In this document: in pieces, positions 52,605 through 61,484 of the stretch
Numbering within the stretch: the first letter of the stretch is position 1
Layout of the letters: each line of letters opens with the position of its first letter
Source: Rhodohalobacter sp. 614A
GTDB taxonomy: Bacteria; Bacteroidota; Rhodothermia; Balneolales; Balneolaceae
Direction: 5' to 3'
Length of the DNA: 64,000 bases
Assembly (NCBI RefSeq): GCF_021462415.1
Contig: NZ_JAKEDS010000001.1
Coordinates: 840,273 to 904,272, forward strand
Made by a program: the position numbers and the translations under genes
The notes under the pieces: generated by a model
The model's input: the letters and a program-made list of their open reading frames with translations, nothing else
What the model was told of the DNA's origin: nothing
Database searches by the model: none

Positions 52605-53609
52605 TCAGGAAACCACGCCAATTCTAAAAACCTCTTCTTCAATTTCATTACATAATTTTTCAACTTTGTCTACAGCCTCTCTGGAAACTACTATTATTAA
52701 ACCGATGCCGAGGTTAAATGTTGCACGCATATCTTCTTCAGGTACATTTCCGGTTTTTTGGATGAGTTTAAAAATATCCGGCCTTTCCCAGCTCTCCCAA
52801 TTTACATCCAGTTTTAATCCGTCGGGGAGGATTCGTTTTGTATTCCCAACAATTCCACCACCGGTGATATGAGAAAATCCATGTACACCATCCACATCTT
52901 TCAGCTTGGAAATGATATCCAGGTAGGAGCGGTGCACCTGCAACAGTTCTTCCCCGATGGTTTTTTCCAATTCTTCGGGCTGATCATTTACATCAAATTC
53001 ACTAAACAATACGTTTCTGGCAAGCGAGTATCCATTGGTGTGAAGGCCTGAACTTTTTAAACCGATAAGTAAATCTCCTTTCTTAATTTTATCACCGGTA
53101 ATAAGTTGATCTTTATCAACCACACCAACAATGGTTCCGGCCAAATCAAATTCTCCCTTGTCATAAATGTCCGGCATTTCAGCGGTTTCTCCTCCAATCA
53201 GGGCCACACCATTTTCTTTACAGGCTTTGGCAAATCCTTTTACCACATCGAACCCAACCTGTTGTTCCAGTTTTCCGGTTGAAAAATAGTCAAGAAAAAA
53301 GAGAGGTTTGGCTCCGCAGACAGCAATATCGTTCACACAATGATTTACCAGATCCTGGCCAACCGTATCATACACTCCAGCTTTAAAAGCAACAATCAGT
53401 TTCGTTCCAACGCCATCCACACTGCTGACCAAAACCGGATTTTTCATGGATCCAAAATCGGCCGAAAAGAGCCCGCCAAATCCTCCAATATTACTTACCA
53501 CATTGGCATTGTGTGTTTCCTTCACAACATCTTTTATGGAATTAACCAGTTCTTCACCGGCTTTGATGTCTACTCCCGAGTCTTTGTAAGTAAATTTTTT
53601 ATCTGACAC
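52605..53609 (-). CDS. purM: Phosphoribosylformylglycinamidine cyclo-ligase (AIR synthetase)
   Basis: 334 residues. It catalyses ATP-dependent ring closure of FGAM to AIR, the fifth step of purine synthesis. Typical segments: TYKDSGVDIKAGEELV, GGFGGLFSAD, PVLVSSVDGVGTKLIVA (ATP site), GQDLVNHCVNDIAVCGAKPLF, LIGGETAEMPDIY and FSHITGGGIVGNTKRILP. The start codon is GTG (53607-53609), supported by the conserved N-terminus. No purine-pathway neighbours are nearby. Confidence 0.96.
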   Translation of the reverse strand: MSDKKFTYKDSGVDIKAGEELVNSIKDVVKETHNANVVSNIGGFGGLFSADFGSMKNPVLVSSVDGVGTKLIVAFKAGVYDTVGQDLVNHCVNDIAVCGAKPLFFLDYFSTGKLEQQVGFDVVKGFAKACKENGVALIGGETAEMPDIYDKGEFDLAGTIVGVVDKDQLITGDKIKKGDLLIGLKSSGLHTNGYSLARNVLFSEFDVNDQPEELEKTIGEELLQVHRSYLDIISKLKDVDGVHGFSHITGGGIVGNTKRILPDGLKLDVNWESWERPDIFKLIQKTGNVPEEDMRATFNLGIGLIIVVSREAVDKVEKLCNEIEEEVFRIGVVS

Positions 53610-53682
53610 TATAATTCTGGATTTGTTTCTTTTCTAATTCAGAGGTTTTTTTCTCTACACCGCTTTACTGTGTTCGAAATAT

Positions 53683-54534
53683 CTATTCATCTTCAGCCAA
53701 AATAAAATCTGCTACAACCGGCAAATGATCCGATGCTTCAGTCTTGGGTATCCAAATGGAATCGGGTTGAATGTTCCCTGAAAACAAGATGTAATCAATT
53801 CGTTTTATGGGTTGATCCGCCGGAATGGTCATTCCATCACCCTGACCGAAAATCATCCATGTATCTTGAAATTTTTCATTCAGTTTCTGATACATTTGGC
53901 TGGTTGGAATATCGTTAAAATCCCCTCCAAATAGAACCACATCTGCGTTGTATTTCGGTAAAATCTCATGGATTATTTTTTCAGCATTGAGAATACGTTC
54001 GGCATCGTCCTGGCTGTGATCGAAATGAGAGTTCAAAACCAAAATTTCTCTTCCATGTAATGAAATCTCCGTTGCCAGAATACCTCTCTGTTCCGAACCA
54101 ATTCTTTCAAATTGAAAGTTCTTGGAACTGGCAATCAGATACCTGGAAAGAGTTGCATTTCCATAACTTCCTGTGTCTATATCGAGATTCTTTCCAAATA
54201 CTACGTTCTTTAATCCTGTTTTTTTGGAAAGCAATTGAGGTATATCCATATTTCCGGATCTGTTTAGATTGATATCTACTTCCTGCAAAAGAAGGATATC
54301 GGGATTTTCTTTTTTTATTACATCTGCTATTCTTTCAAGATTCACTATTCCATCCATTCCCTCTGCGTGATGGATGTTGTATGTCATTATTCTAAATGCA
54401 GATTGGTCTTTAACTTGTTTGGAACCAATTTTTTCTGCTAATGAAAAGACTGCAAAAACAGAGGCTAAGAAAGCAACAAAATAAATAAGGAATCTTAAAA
54501 GAGAGAGCGTTTTATAAGAGAGTAGATTTTTCAT
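53683..54534 (-). CDS. Endonuclease/exonuclease/phosphatase-family protein, membrane anchored
   Basis: 283 residues. One N-terminal membrane segment (LRFLIYFVAFLASVFAVFSL), then the EEP fold: FRIMTYNIHHAEGMDG (Asn), ILLLQEVDINL (Glu), ILVLNSHFDHSQDD, VVLFGGDFNDIPTSQ (Asp-x-Asn) and ASDHLPVVADFIL (Asp-His). These are all the catalytic motifs of the family, which covers nucleases, phosphodiesterases and sphingomyelinases. Acts probably outside the inner membrane. Substrate unknown. Confidence 0.9.
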   Translation of the reverse strand: MKNLLSYKTLSLLRFLIYFVAFLASVFAVFSLAEKIGSKQVKDQSAFRIMTYNIHHAEGMDGIVNLERIADVIKKENPDILLLQEVDINLNRSGNMDIPQLLSKKTGLKNVVFGKNLDIDTGSYGNATLSRYLIASSKNFQFERIGSEQRGILATEISLHGREILVLNSHFDHSQDDAERILNAEKIIHEILPKYNADVVLFGGDFNDIPTSQMYQKLNEKFQDTWMIFGQGDGMTIPADQPIKRIDYILFSGNIQPDSIWIPKTEASDHLPVVADFILAEDE

Positions 54535-54951
54535 TTATCTATCAAATAGATAAGGTAGAATGGTACTGAATTTTTAGTTTTCCCATAGGTTATCCACAAG
54601 TATATACAATAAGAATGAGATTTTTAATCTTGTTGTATTGTAGTAGGGAGTGTGGAGAAGTGTATAACTTTTTTATCAGGGAGAGAAAAAAGATTCTGAA
54701 TGAATTGTTAATAATTTTGTTGATAATTTAATGAATAAAATCAATGGCTTATAAATTTGAGAATGGAGTAATCAACATTCCATATTTTTTACACCTATAG
54801 TTACACATCATCTTTTCAACAGTAAAAGTTATTCTTTTTGGCTGTGGATAATTGTTTTTAATTGTGAATTGATGTGGATAGATTCAGTATAAAATATCAT
54901 TAGTCTCCAATTAACATTTAATACAAAGGTTTTCCACACAGTTACCAACAT
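54535..54951. other. AT-rich intergenic region with a cluster of DnaA-box-like sites
   Basis: 417 bases, very AT-rich. Sites matching TTWTNCACA are at 54590-54598 (TTATCCACA, plus), 54843-54851 (TTATCCACA, minus) and 54930-54938 (TTTTCCACA, plus). One-mismatch sites are at 54651-54659, 54659-54667, 54787-54795 and 54873-54881. This could be an origin or a DnaA-titrating/regulatory region. The nearby ribosomal operon (57-61 kb) points toward it, which is unusual for genes next to an origin. Confidence 0.45.
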
Positions 54952-55392
54952 ATGAGAGTTGTTATACAAAGAGTTACAAAAGCGTCTGTTACCATCAATG
55001 AGAAAGTATCAGGAAGTATAGAAAACGGTTTATTATTACTTGTGGGCATTCACGAATCAGATACAAAAAAGGAGGTGGATTGGTGCTGCAGAAAAATACC
55101 AGGTCTCCGTATTTTTGAGGATGAAGAAGGCAAAATGAACCGTTCAGTAACGGATGTGAACGGCGGAATTTTAGTAGTTTCACAATTCACTCTTTATGGT
55201 AATGCAAAAAAGGGAACACGGCCAAGTTTTATTGAGGCGGCCCGCCCTGAAGACGCGGAACCTTTGTATGATTATATGATTGATGTTCTGAAGAGGGACA
55301 GCGGACTTCAAATAGAATCCGGAGAATTTGGGGCCATGATGGATGTGGAACTCATTAATAGCGGACCTGTTACCCTGATCCTGGAGAAGTAA
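54952..55392 (+). CDS. dtd: D-aminoacyl-tRNA deacylase
   Basis: 146 residues, full length. MRVVIQRVTKASVTI at the start, the catalytic SQFTLYGNAKKGTRPSF (SQxTLxx) and the cross-subunit Gly-cis-Pro motif NSGPVT close to the C-terminus are all present. It removes D-amino acids wrongly attached to tRNA. Its stop overlaps the ATG of the next gene by one base (TAATG), so they are coupled. Confidence 0.96.
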   Translation: MRVVIQRVTKASVTINEKVSGSIENGLLLLVGIHESDTKKEVDWCCRKIPGLRIFEDEEGKMNRSVTDVNGGILVVSQFTLYGNAKKGTRPSFIEAARPEDAEPLYDYMIDVLKRDSGLQIESGEFGAMMDVELINSGPVTLILEK

Positions 55393-56291
55393 TGACTGTC
55401 TGTTTTCTTTTTGTGGATGGAATAGGAGTGGGGCCAAAAACAGGGTACAATCCGCTGGCTTCATCTGATTTGAAATCTTTTTCTTTTTTTACCGGAAGGG
55501 ACGGACTTCATGATGGATGTGAAGAGAGAATTGAAGAATCCATCCTATTTAAAAAACTTGATGCTAACCTGGATGTTGAAGGCTTGCCTCAAAGCGGAAC
55601 CGGCCAGACAGCTTTATTTACAGGAGAGAATTCCTCAGAGTTGATTGGAAAGCATTTTGGACCCTTTCCGCATTCAAAAATAAAACCGCTGCTTAAGAAG
55701 AAGAGTCTGTTTCATAAAGCAATTGAGCTTGAAAAAAATCCCCATTTCTTAAATGCGTATCCGGATCTGTTTTTTGAAAAATCAAAGGAGAGAAACCGAT
55801 GGAGTTCTACAACTCTAATGGCCCGATCGGCAGGAGTTGAATTGAACCGTTTGCAGAATGTTGTAGAAGGGAGTGCTGTGACAGCTGAGATTATCCAATC
55901 AGCCTGGAGAAGTAAACTGAACTTAGATGTTCCTGAAATTGAACCGGAAGAAGCATCCGGAAGAATGTTAAAGGCTTTGGATGAATATGATCTGGTTCTT
56001 TTTGAATACTATCTGACAGACAAAGCGGGACATGAACAAGACGAAGAGATGGCAAATCGGGTTTTAAAAGTGTTGGATAGATTCATCATGAATATTCTCA
56101 ATAACCTGAATAAGATGGATACGCTCGTTCTTTCAAGCGATCACGGAAATTTGGAAAATCTTTCCATAAAAACGCACACAAGAAATCCGGTTCCGCTTTT
56201 TGTAAAAGGAAATACGGAGCCGTTTATAAATGCAAAAAGCATTTTGGATGTAACTCCGGGGATATTGGAGATTTTAAAAGCTAACGTGTAA
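55392..56291 (+). CDS. Metalloenzyme of the phosphoglycerate-mutase/alkaline-phosphatase superfamily
   Basis: 299 residues. Metal-binding and catalytic segments: FLFVDGIGVGPKTG (Asp), GLPQSGTGQTALFTG (Ser/Thr nucleophile region), LTDKAGHEQDEE (His/Asp), LSSDHGNLENLS (Asp-His) and THTRNPVPLF (His). It is shorter than iPGM (~510 residues), lacking the inserted transferase domain, so it is a phosphatase- or phosphopentomutase-like member rather than PGM itself. Coupled to dtd. Substrate unknown. Confidence 0.85.
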   Translation: MTVCFLFVDGIGVGPKTGYNPLASSDLKSFSFFTGRDGLHDGCEERIEESILFKKLDANLDVEGLPQSGTGQTALFTGENSSELIGKHFGPFPHSKIKPLLKKKSLFHKAIELEKNPHFLNAYPDLFFEKSKERNRWSSTTLMARSAGVELNRLQNVVEGSAVTAEIIQSAWRSKLNLDVPEIEPEEASGRMLKALDEYDLVLFEYYLTDKAGHEQDEEMANRVLKVLDRFIMNILNNLNKMDTLVLSSDHGNLENLSIKTHTRNPVPLFVKGNTEPFINAKSILDVTPGILEILKANV

Positions 56292-56304
56292 GGAAAGGCA
56301 ATGT

Positions 56305-56778
56305 TTATAGATGATAACGAATACCGCCGCGAATGATTGGATTTTCGTAGGGAGAGTTTTCATCCTGAACAAGATCGTATAAAATAGTGAATGTGGTATA
56401 CATTCTGTCAGAAATGCGCTGAAAATAGCCGGCTCCAACCGGTACGGAAAGCACCCATTCCCTTTCGGAATTATAATACTCGGTGTTAAGCGTTTCTACT
56501 TCCGCATGTAGAAAAAAGCTTTCAAAAAGATCATACTGACTGAAAACACGTGCCCCGTAATGAATTCGAGAATCACCACTTCTGCGAACGTAGCTAAAAA
56601 TACCACCGACTCCTATTCTTAAGTCATCTATTTGATATCCAAGAATAGGAGAAGCGTCAATATATGTTCGGTTATTCCAGAAGTTTAATCCCACAGAGCC
56701 TCCTGTATAAACCTGAGCCCAGGAGGTTACAGGGAAAAAAAGAAACCCAAAAACGATAAGAAAATATCTGGCCTTCAT
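56305..56778 (-). CDS. Small outer-membrane beta-barrel-like protein
   Basis: 157 residues. A signal peptide (FLIVFGFLFFPVTSWAQ) is followed by alternating amphipathic strands (VYTGGSVGLNFWNNRTYID, YGARVFSQYDLFESFFLHAEVE, WVLSVPVGAGYFQRISDRM) and ends GGIRYHL with a C-terminal aromatic-poor strand. This fits an eight-stranded OMP_b-brl type barrel. Located 51 bases past adk on the same strand. Function unknown. Confidence 0.75.
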   Translation of the reverse strand: MKARYFLIVFGFLFFPVTSWAQVYTGGSVGLNFWNNRTYIDASPILGYQIDDLRIGVGGIFSYVRRSGDSRIHYGARVFSQYDLFESFFLHAEVETLNTEYYNSEREWVLSVPVGAGYFQRISDRMYTTFTILYDLVQDENSPYENPIIRGGIRYHL

Positions 56779-56829
56779 ATGAATGGAAGCAGATTGTTTT
56801 TATCTGTTAGTTTGGAATAGAAAAAGGGG

Positions 56830-57384
56830 TTAAGAGACCGCTTTTTTTATCCGATCAAAAATCTCGTCAACATTCCCTACTCCATCTATCTCTTCAACAA
56901 TACCGTGCTCTTTGTAATAATTAAGAACAGGCTCTGTCTCTTTTTTGTAAACTTGTAAGCGGGTTTTAATTTTTTCAGGCGTATCGTCCGTGCGTCCTTG
57001 CCCTCTGCTTAGAATTCTATTCACCAATTCTTCTTCAGGAACGTCGAGCGTAACGAGTGTATCAACCTTTTTTCCATTGGCTTCAAGGTATTGATCTAAC
57101 GCTTTAGCCTGGCCAACGGTTCTTGGAAAGCCGTCGAAAATCACACCGTTATCATACTTTTCGTTGTCCAGTTCATCGGCAACCAGTTCTACAACGGTTT
57201 CATCAGGAACGAGTTTTCCTGAATCGAGAATAGATTTAACCTTTTTTCCGAGAGGGGTTTCATTTTTGATGTTTGCCCGAAAGATATTCCCGGTTGAAAG
57301 ATGGGGAAGATCAAAATGGTTAACCAGTTTTTCTGCCTGTGTTCCTTTACCTGCCCCTGGAGGCCCAAATAAAATGAGGTTCAT
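56830..57384 (-). CDS. adk: Adenylate kinase, short form
   Basis: 184 residues. P-loop FGPPGAGKGTQAEKL, then LSTGNIFR, FDGFPRTVGQAKAL and the LID segment LSRGQGRTDDTPEKIKTRLQVY. The zinc-binding insert of the long form is missing, so the LID is short. It equilibrates ATP, ADP and AMP. Same strand as the ribosomal operon and 59 bases past rplS, so it may be its last gene. Confidence 0.96.
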   Translation of the reverse strand: MNLILFGPPGAGKGTQAEKLVNHFDLPHLSTGNIFRANIKNETPLGKKVKSILDSGKLVPDETVVELVADELDNEKYDNGVIFDGFPRTVGQAKALDQYLEANGKKVDTLVTLDVPEEELVNRILSRGQGRTDDTPEKIKTRLQVYKKETEPVLNYYKEHGIVEEIDGVGNVDEIFDRIKKAVS

Positions 57385-57443
57385 AAAAATCTGTATAGAT
57401 GATAAGATGTATTGATTACGGTAAGATAACCAATTGAGGAATT

Positions 57444-57800
57444 TTATTTCTTCTCTCTTGTATCTTTTTCCTTAATTCGGGCAGCTTTTCCTTTTCTTTC
57501 TCGCAAGTAGAAAAGTTTGGATCGACGAACTTTACCGCGTTTCTTCACTTCAATTTTTGCGATAAAAGGAGAGTATAGCGGGAAGATACGTTCCACTCCA
57601 ATGTTTGAAGAAATTTTTCGAACGATAAATGTTTTATTGGCACCTGAGCCACGTTCGTTAATTACAACGCCTTCATACTGCTGGATACGCTCTTTCTCAC
57701 CCTCACGAACACGATAATGCACATTCACAGTATCGCCTGCAGTAAACTCGGGCAGATCGTCTCGCATTACGGTTTGTTCAACTAATTTCATTTTATCCAT
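57444..57800 (-). CDS. rplS: 50S ribosomal protein L19
   Basis: 118 residues, normal length. [28 protein letters not shown]-like [30 protein letters not shown] and [22 protein letters not shown] are typical. The ATG at 57798 is followed by MDKMKL, so M4 is an alternative start. It sits at the 30S-50S interface. Last of the ffh-rpsP-rimM-trmD-rplS operon. Confidence 0.97.
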   Translation of the reverse strand: MDKMKLVEQTVMRDDLPEFTAGDTVNVHYRVREGEKERIQQYEGVVINERGSGANKTFIVRKISSNIGVERIFPLYSPFIAKIEVKKRGKVRRSKLFYLRERKGKAARIKEKDTREKK

Positions 57801-57824
57801 TTTGATATCCTCGTTAGTGGGCTT

Positions 57825-58520
57825 TTAGTGTTTCTTATTAAATTTTTTGTATAAATCGGGTCGTTTTTCTTCAGTGCGTTTTTTTGCTGTTTCGAAACGC
57901 CATTCTTCAATTTTTTTATGATCGCCGGATAACAATACCTCCGGAACTTTTTTTCCTCTGAATTCAGCCGGCCGTGTATAAACCGGGGCTTCCAACAAAT
58001 CTTCCTGGAAGGAATCATTCAGGGCGCTTTCCGCATCCCCCAAAACACCGGGCAACAGGCGGACAATCGCATCGGTCATAACCAGTGCCGGAAGTTCGCC
58101 GCCGGAAAGTACGTAATCACCAATGGAGTACTCTTTGGTAATCAGTTCATCCCGAATGCGTTGATCGATTCCTTTATAATGGCCGCAAAGAAAAATAAGG
58201 TTCTGTTTGATGGATAACTCATTCGCATCTTTTTGCTCAAATGTTTCTCCATCTGGAGCGGTAAAAATGATTTCATCATACTCGCGCTCACTTGTCAGCT
58301 TTTCGATACAGTCGAAAATTGGCTGAGCGGTCATCACCATTCCGGCACCACCGCCATACGGATAATCATCAATTTTACCGTGTTTGTCGGTTGTGTAATC
58401 CCGCAAATCATGTACGTGAATTTCAACCCGCTTTTTCTCAATCGCGCGTCCAACAATGCTGGTTTCCAGCGGACTTTTCAGCAGATCGGGAACACCTGAG
58501 ATCAGGTCTATTCTAAGCAT
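57825..58520 (-). CDS. trmD: tRNA (guanine-N1)-methyltransferase
   Basis: 231 residues. The trefoil-knot SAM site is GGGAGMVMTAQPIFD and LCGHYKGIDQRIRD, then YSIGDYVLSGGELPALVM and LLPGVLGDAESALNDSF. It methylates G37 of tRNA, preventing frameshifts. It starts two bases after rimM and is 24 bases upstream of rplS. Confidence 0.97.
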   Translation of the reverse strand: MLRIDLISGVPDLLKSPLETSIVGRAIEKKRVEIHVHDLRDYTTDKHGKIDDYPYGGGAGMVMTAQPIFDCIEKLTSEREYDEIIFTAPDGETFEQKDANELSIKQNLIFLCGHYKGIDQRIRDELITKEYSIGDYVLSGGELPALVMTDAIVRLLPGVLGDAESALNDSFQEDLLEAPVYTRPAEFRGKKVPEVLLSGDHKKIEEWRFETAKKRTEEKRPDLYKKFNKKH

Positions 58521-58522
58521 GA

Positions 58523-59062
58523 TTATTCTTCAGTCAGTTGATCGAGATTGATACAGAAGATGATCCTGTTATCAGGGTCGGTTTCTTCCACATATTCCTC
58601 AACCATCGGGATTAAAATTGTGCCGGCACCATGTTTAACTTCGAGAATGGGATGCGCGGGATTCATCATTACATCCAGAACTTCACCAAACTCTTCGCCA
58701 TCGAATTCTATGGTATAACCCATGTACGAATCAGCGTCATCGGCAGGCTCTGCAATTTCATCAAAAATATCAGTTTTAATGAAAACGGCTTTATTCTGAG
58801 CCTCCTCCGCATCCGTGCGGCTGGCAATCATATCAAATTTTACAAAGAACGATTGATGATTTCGTTTGGTCTCCACATGTAAGGATTCAATCCGGGATGG
58901 AACCAGATCGGAGCGTTCATTCTTCGTGTAAAAAAGATCTGCCCGATCAAATAAATCATCATTAAAATTTTGGTTCGGCATAAAACGGACAATACCATCC
59001 AGTCCGCGAGGCCTGCCTATACGGCCTATTTCCACAAACCGGTTTTCAATGGAATGTACCAT
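58523..59062 (-). CDS. rimM: 16S rRNA processing protein RimM
   Basis: 179 residues. The N-terminal barrel opens VEIGRIGRPRGLDGIVRF, and the C-terminal PRC barrel contains GEVLDVMMNPAHPILEVKHG and ILIPMVEEYVEETDPDN. It binds S19 and assists 30S maturation. 18 bases from rpsP, two bases from trmD. Confidence 0.95.
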   Translation of the reverse strand: MVHSIENRFVEIGRIGRPRGLDGIVRFMPNQNFNDDLFDRADLFYTKNERSDLVPSRIESLHVETKRNHQSFFVKFDMIASRTDAEEAQNKAVFIKTDIFDEIAEPADDADSYMGYTIEFDGEEFGEVLDVMMNPAHPILEVKHGAGTILIPMVEEYVEETDPDNRIIFCINLDQLTEE

Positions 59063-59080
59063 AACCGGTTCTTTTACAAT

Positions 59081-60100
59081 TTATTCTGAGTCGGTTTGTT
59101 TGCTTTCCCAGGCACGCTGTACAGTTACGCGATCTTCATCTTCCGGTACAAATCCCTCGAGTTCTTCAAGAGGTGTATTTTTGATGTGATCGATGGCCTC
59201 GTTAGCATTCATTTCCGTAGAAACAGTCGCGGCTTTTTCTTCCTCATCTGATTCTTCAGAGTCAGCTTCAGCTTTTGTCTCGTAGGCCGCCTCTTCATCA
59301 GAAGCAACTGCTTCTTTCGTTTCTTCTTCAGCCGGCTCTTCTTCCTCGGCTGTTTCGGCTGCTACTTCTTCGGTATCCGGTTCATCTGCCTCAGCAATAT
59401 TCTCTTCTACTTCTTCGGCTGCTTCTTTTGCAGTGGCTTCTTCCGGCTGAATGTCGTCTTCGGCTGTGGTTTCTTCTTCAGCGACAACTTCATTTTCTTC
59501 AGCTTCTGCAACCGGAGCTTCGGCTTCTACTTCTTCATTGGAATCTTCAGCAGCAGCTTCTTCAACTTGTGCTGTTTCTTCTACAGACTCTTCAGCGGTT
59601 GCTTCTGCTTCCTCGGCTGCGTCCTCTTCTTCAGCCTTGGCTTCCTCAAGTTTTTTCTCACGCTCTAATTCTTTGGCTGCTTTAGCGGCTTTCTCTTCAA
59701 GCTGCTTCTTGTATTCTTTCTCTTCAGATTTTAGCAACTCTTTTTGTTGAGCCTTTCTGCTGGTGTCGTCTTCAGATTTCGCTTCACGGGCTTCTCTCCA
59801 TTCGGTGAGGGCAGCTTCAATTTCCTCTTCAGATTTGCCCCATCGGATCAGGTGCATTTTGTAGAGGATGCCTTCATGTTTGAGGATGTTGCGGACCGTA
59901 TTGCTTGGCTGGGCACCGATCTTCAGCCAGTGGATAATTCGCTCTTCGTCATAAGTGAGTTCTTTGCTTTCACTCACATTGTCGAAACGGCCGAGCTGCT
60001 CAATAATTCGTCCGTCACGCGGAGCGCGGCTGTCGGCAACCACGATATGATAATAGGGTCGTTTTTTTCTTCCTTTTCGTTGTAAACGTAACTTAATCAA
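59081..60100 (-). CDS. rpsP: 30S ribosomal protein S16 with a long acidic C-terminal extension
   Basis: 339 residues, about four times the usual 80-90. Residues 1-85 are canonical S16 (KLRLQRKGRKKRPYYHIVV, DGRIIEQLGRFDN, HWLKIGAQPSNTVRN). Residues ~86-150 are charged and helical, ~150-290 are a low-complexity Glu/Ala tract, and ~292-335 look like a small folded end (AIDHIKNTPLEELEGFVP, EDRVTVQRAWESKQ). The start codon is TTG at 60098-60100 with GGAG ten bases upstream; no in-frame ATG is available. The extension is typical of the FCB group in kind, but long. Confidence 0.93.
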   Translation of the reverse strand: MIKLRLQRKGRKKRPYYHIVVADSRAPRDGRIIEQLGRFDNVSESKELTYDEERIIHWLKIGAQPSNTVRNILKHEGILYKMHLIRWGKSEEEIEAALTEWREAREAKSEDDTSRKAQQKELLKSEEKEYKKQLEEKAAKAAKELEREKKLEEAKAEEEDAAEEAEATAEESVEETAQVEEAAAEDSNEEVEAEAPVAEAEENEVVAEEETTAEDDIQPEEATAKEAAEEVEENIAEADEPDTEEVAAETAEEEEPAEEETKEAVASDEEAAYETKAEADSEESDEEEKAATVSTEMNANEAIDHIKNTPLEELEGFVPEDEDRVTVQRAWESKQTDSE

Positions 60101-60143
60101 TGATGTACTCCTGTATTATTATGTTGGTAAAATTGGTTTATTG

Positions 60144-61484
60144 TTATTTGCCGAACGGCAGATTTTTGAGCCCCTGCATAGCGCGGCCCATTTTGCCCAT
60201 CTTGCTCATGGTCTTCATCATTTTTTTCATCTGGTCAAACTGTTTCATCAGTTCGTTAATTTCACGAACGGATGTGCCAGAACCACTTGCAATTCTTCGG
60301 CGGCGGGTTCCATTTAATAATTCCGGATTTCGTCGCTCTTCCGGGGTCATGGAATTAATAATCGCCTCGATGGGCTTGAATGTATCTTCACTTAAATCTG
60401 CATCCTGAACGGCTTTTCCTGCTCCGGGAATCATTCCTACAAGTTCAGAGATGTCTCCCATTTTTTTAATTTTCTGGATTTGCTCGTAAAAGTCTTCCAG
60501 ATCAAACTTGTCAGACGAAATTTTTTGCTGAAGCTTTTTCGCCTGGTTTTCATCATATTCCTGCTGTGCTTTTTCAACAAGCGAAACCACATCGCCCATT
60601 CCCAGAATCCGCTGGGCAACACGGTCGGGATAAAAAGGTGAAAGGGCATCGAGTTTCTCACCCGTACTTAAAAACTTGATAGGCTTTTCAACAACCGACC
60701 GGATGGAAAGTGCTGCACCGCCCCGGGTATCTCCATCCATTTTTGTGAGAACCACGCCATTAAAGTCGATGGTTTCGTTAAAAGCTTTTGCTGTGTTTAC
60801 CGCATCCTGGCCGGTCATGGCATCCACCACAAACAGAATTTCATCCGGCTGCACCGCTTTTTTGATTTCAGCAACCTCGTCCATCATTTTTTCATCTACA
60901 TGGAGGCGGCCGGCGGTATCAATAATAACAGTATCAAGCGCCAGGCTTTTTGCCATGGAAACGGCTTCTTTTGCTACGCGAACCGCATCTTTCTGTTCGA
61001 TGGAATAGACCGGTACGTCAATATCGCCGGCGAGTGTTTTGAGCTGATCAATCGCAGCGGGACGATAAACGTCGGCCGCAGCTAAAATAGGATTGCGGTT
61101 ATTTTCTTTTTTGAGATACCGCGCAAGTTTGGCGGTGAAGGTAGTTTTCCCGGAGCCCTGCAAACCTGCAATTAAAATTACGGTAGGGGGTTGATGAGCA
61201 ACGGTGATATCCGAGCGCTCTTCGCCCAGGATTTTGACCATCTCATCATAAACAATCTTTGTAAACTGCTGCCCCGGATTGACGCTATTTAATACGTCGG
61301 ATCCCATAACACGGTCTTTTACTTCGGCAGTAAACTGGCGGGCAACTTCAAGGTTTACGTCTGCATCGAGAAGGGCTCTTCGTATTTCCCGAACAGTCTC
61401 GGCGATGTTAACGTCGGTAATCCGTGACTGACCTTTCAGGGACTGTACGGCTGATTCTATTTTAGAAGACAAATCTTCAAACAT
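60144..61484 (-). CDS. ffh: Signal recognition particle protein Ffh
   Basis: 446 residues. N domain to ~85, then the GTPase: P-loop IAGLQGSGKTTFTAKLA, DTAGRLHVDE and TKMDGDTRGGAALS, and the M domain ending in a Met-rich tail (MKKMMKTMSKMGKMGRAM). It binds signal peptides and the SRP RNA. First gene of the translation operon, 43 bases upstream of rpsP. Confidence 0.98.
   Translation of the reverse strand: MFEDLSSKIESAVQSLKGQSRITDVNIAETVREIRRALLDADVNLEVARQFTAEVKDRVMGSDVLNSVNPGQQFTKIVYDEMVKILGEERSDITVAHQPPTVILIAGLQGSGKTTFTAKLARYLKKENNRNPILAAADVYRPAAIDQLKTLAGDIDVPVYSIEQKDAVRVAKEAVSMAKSLALDTVIIDTAGRLHVDEKMMDEVAEIKKAVQPDEILFVVDAMTGQDAVNTAKAFNETIDFNGVVLTKMDGDTRGGAALSIRSVVEKPIKFLSTGEKLDALSPFYPDRVAQRILGMGDVVSLVEKAQQEYDENQAKKLQQKISSDKFDLEDFYEQIQKIKKMGDISELVGMIPGAGKAVQDADLSEDTFKPIEAIINSMTPEERRNPELLNGTRRRRIASGSGTSVREINELMKQFDQMKKMMKTMSKMGKMGRAMQGLKNLPFGK

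Noticed and set aside
59275-59685. Plus-strand open frame rich in Leu, antisense to rpsP
   Set aside because: It is the mirror of the low-complexity Glu/Ala tract of S16, which leaves long antisense frames open by composition alone.
56830-61484. Adjacent origin based on the translation operon
   Set aside because: The operon is commonly near highly expressed regions but its order ffh-rpsP-rimM-trmD-rplS is a conserved operon not linked to replication origins.
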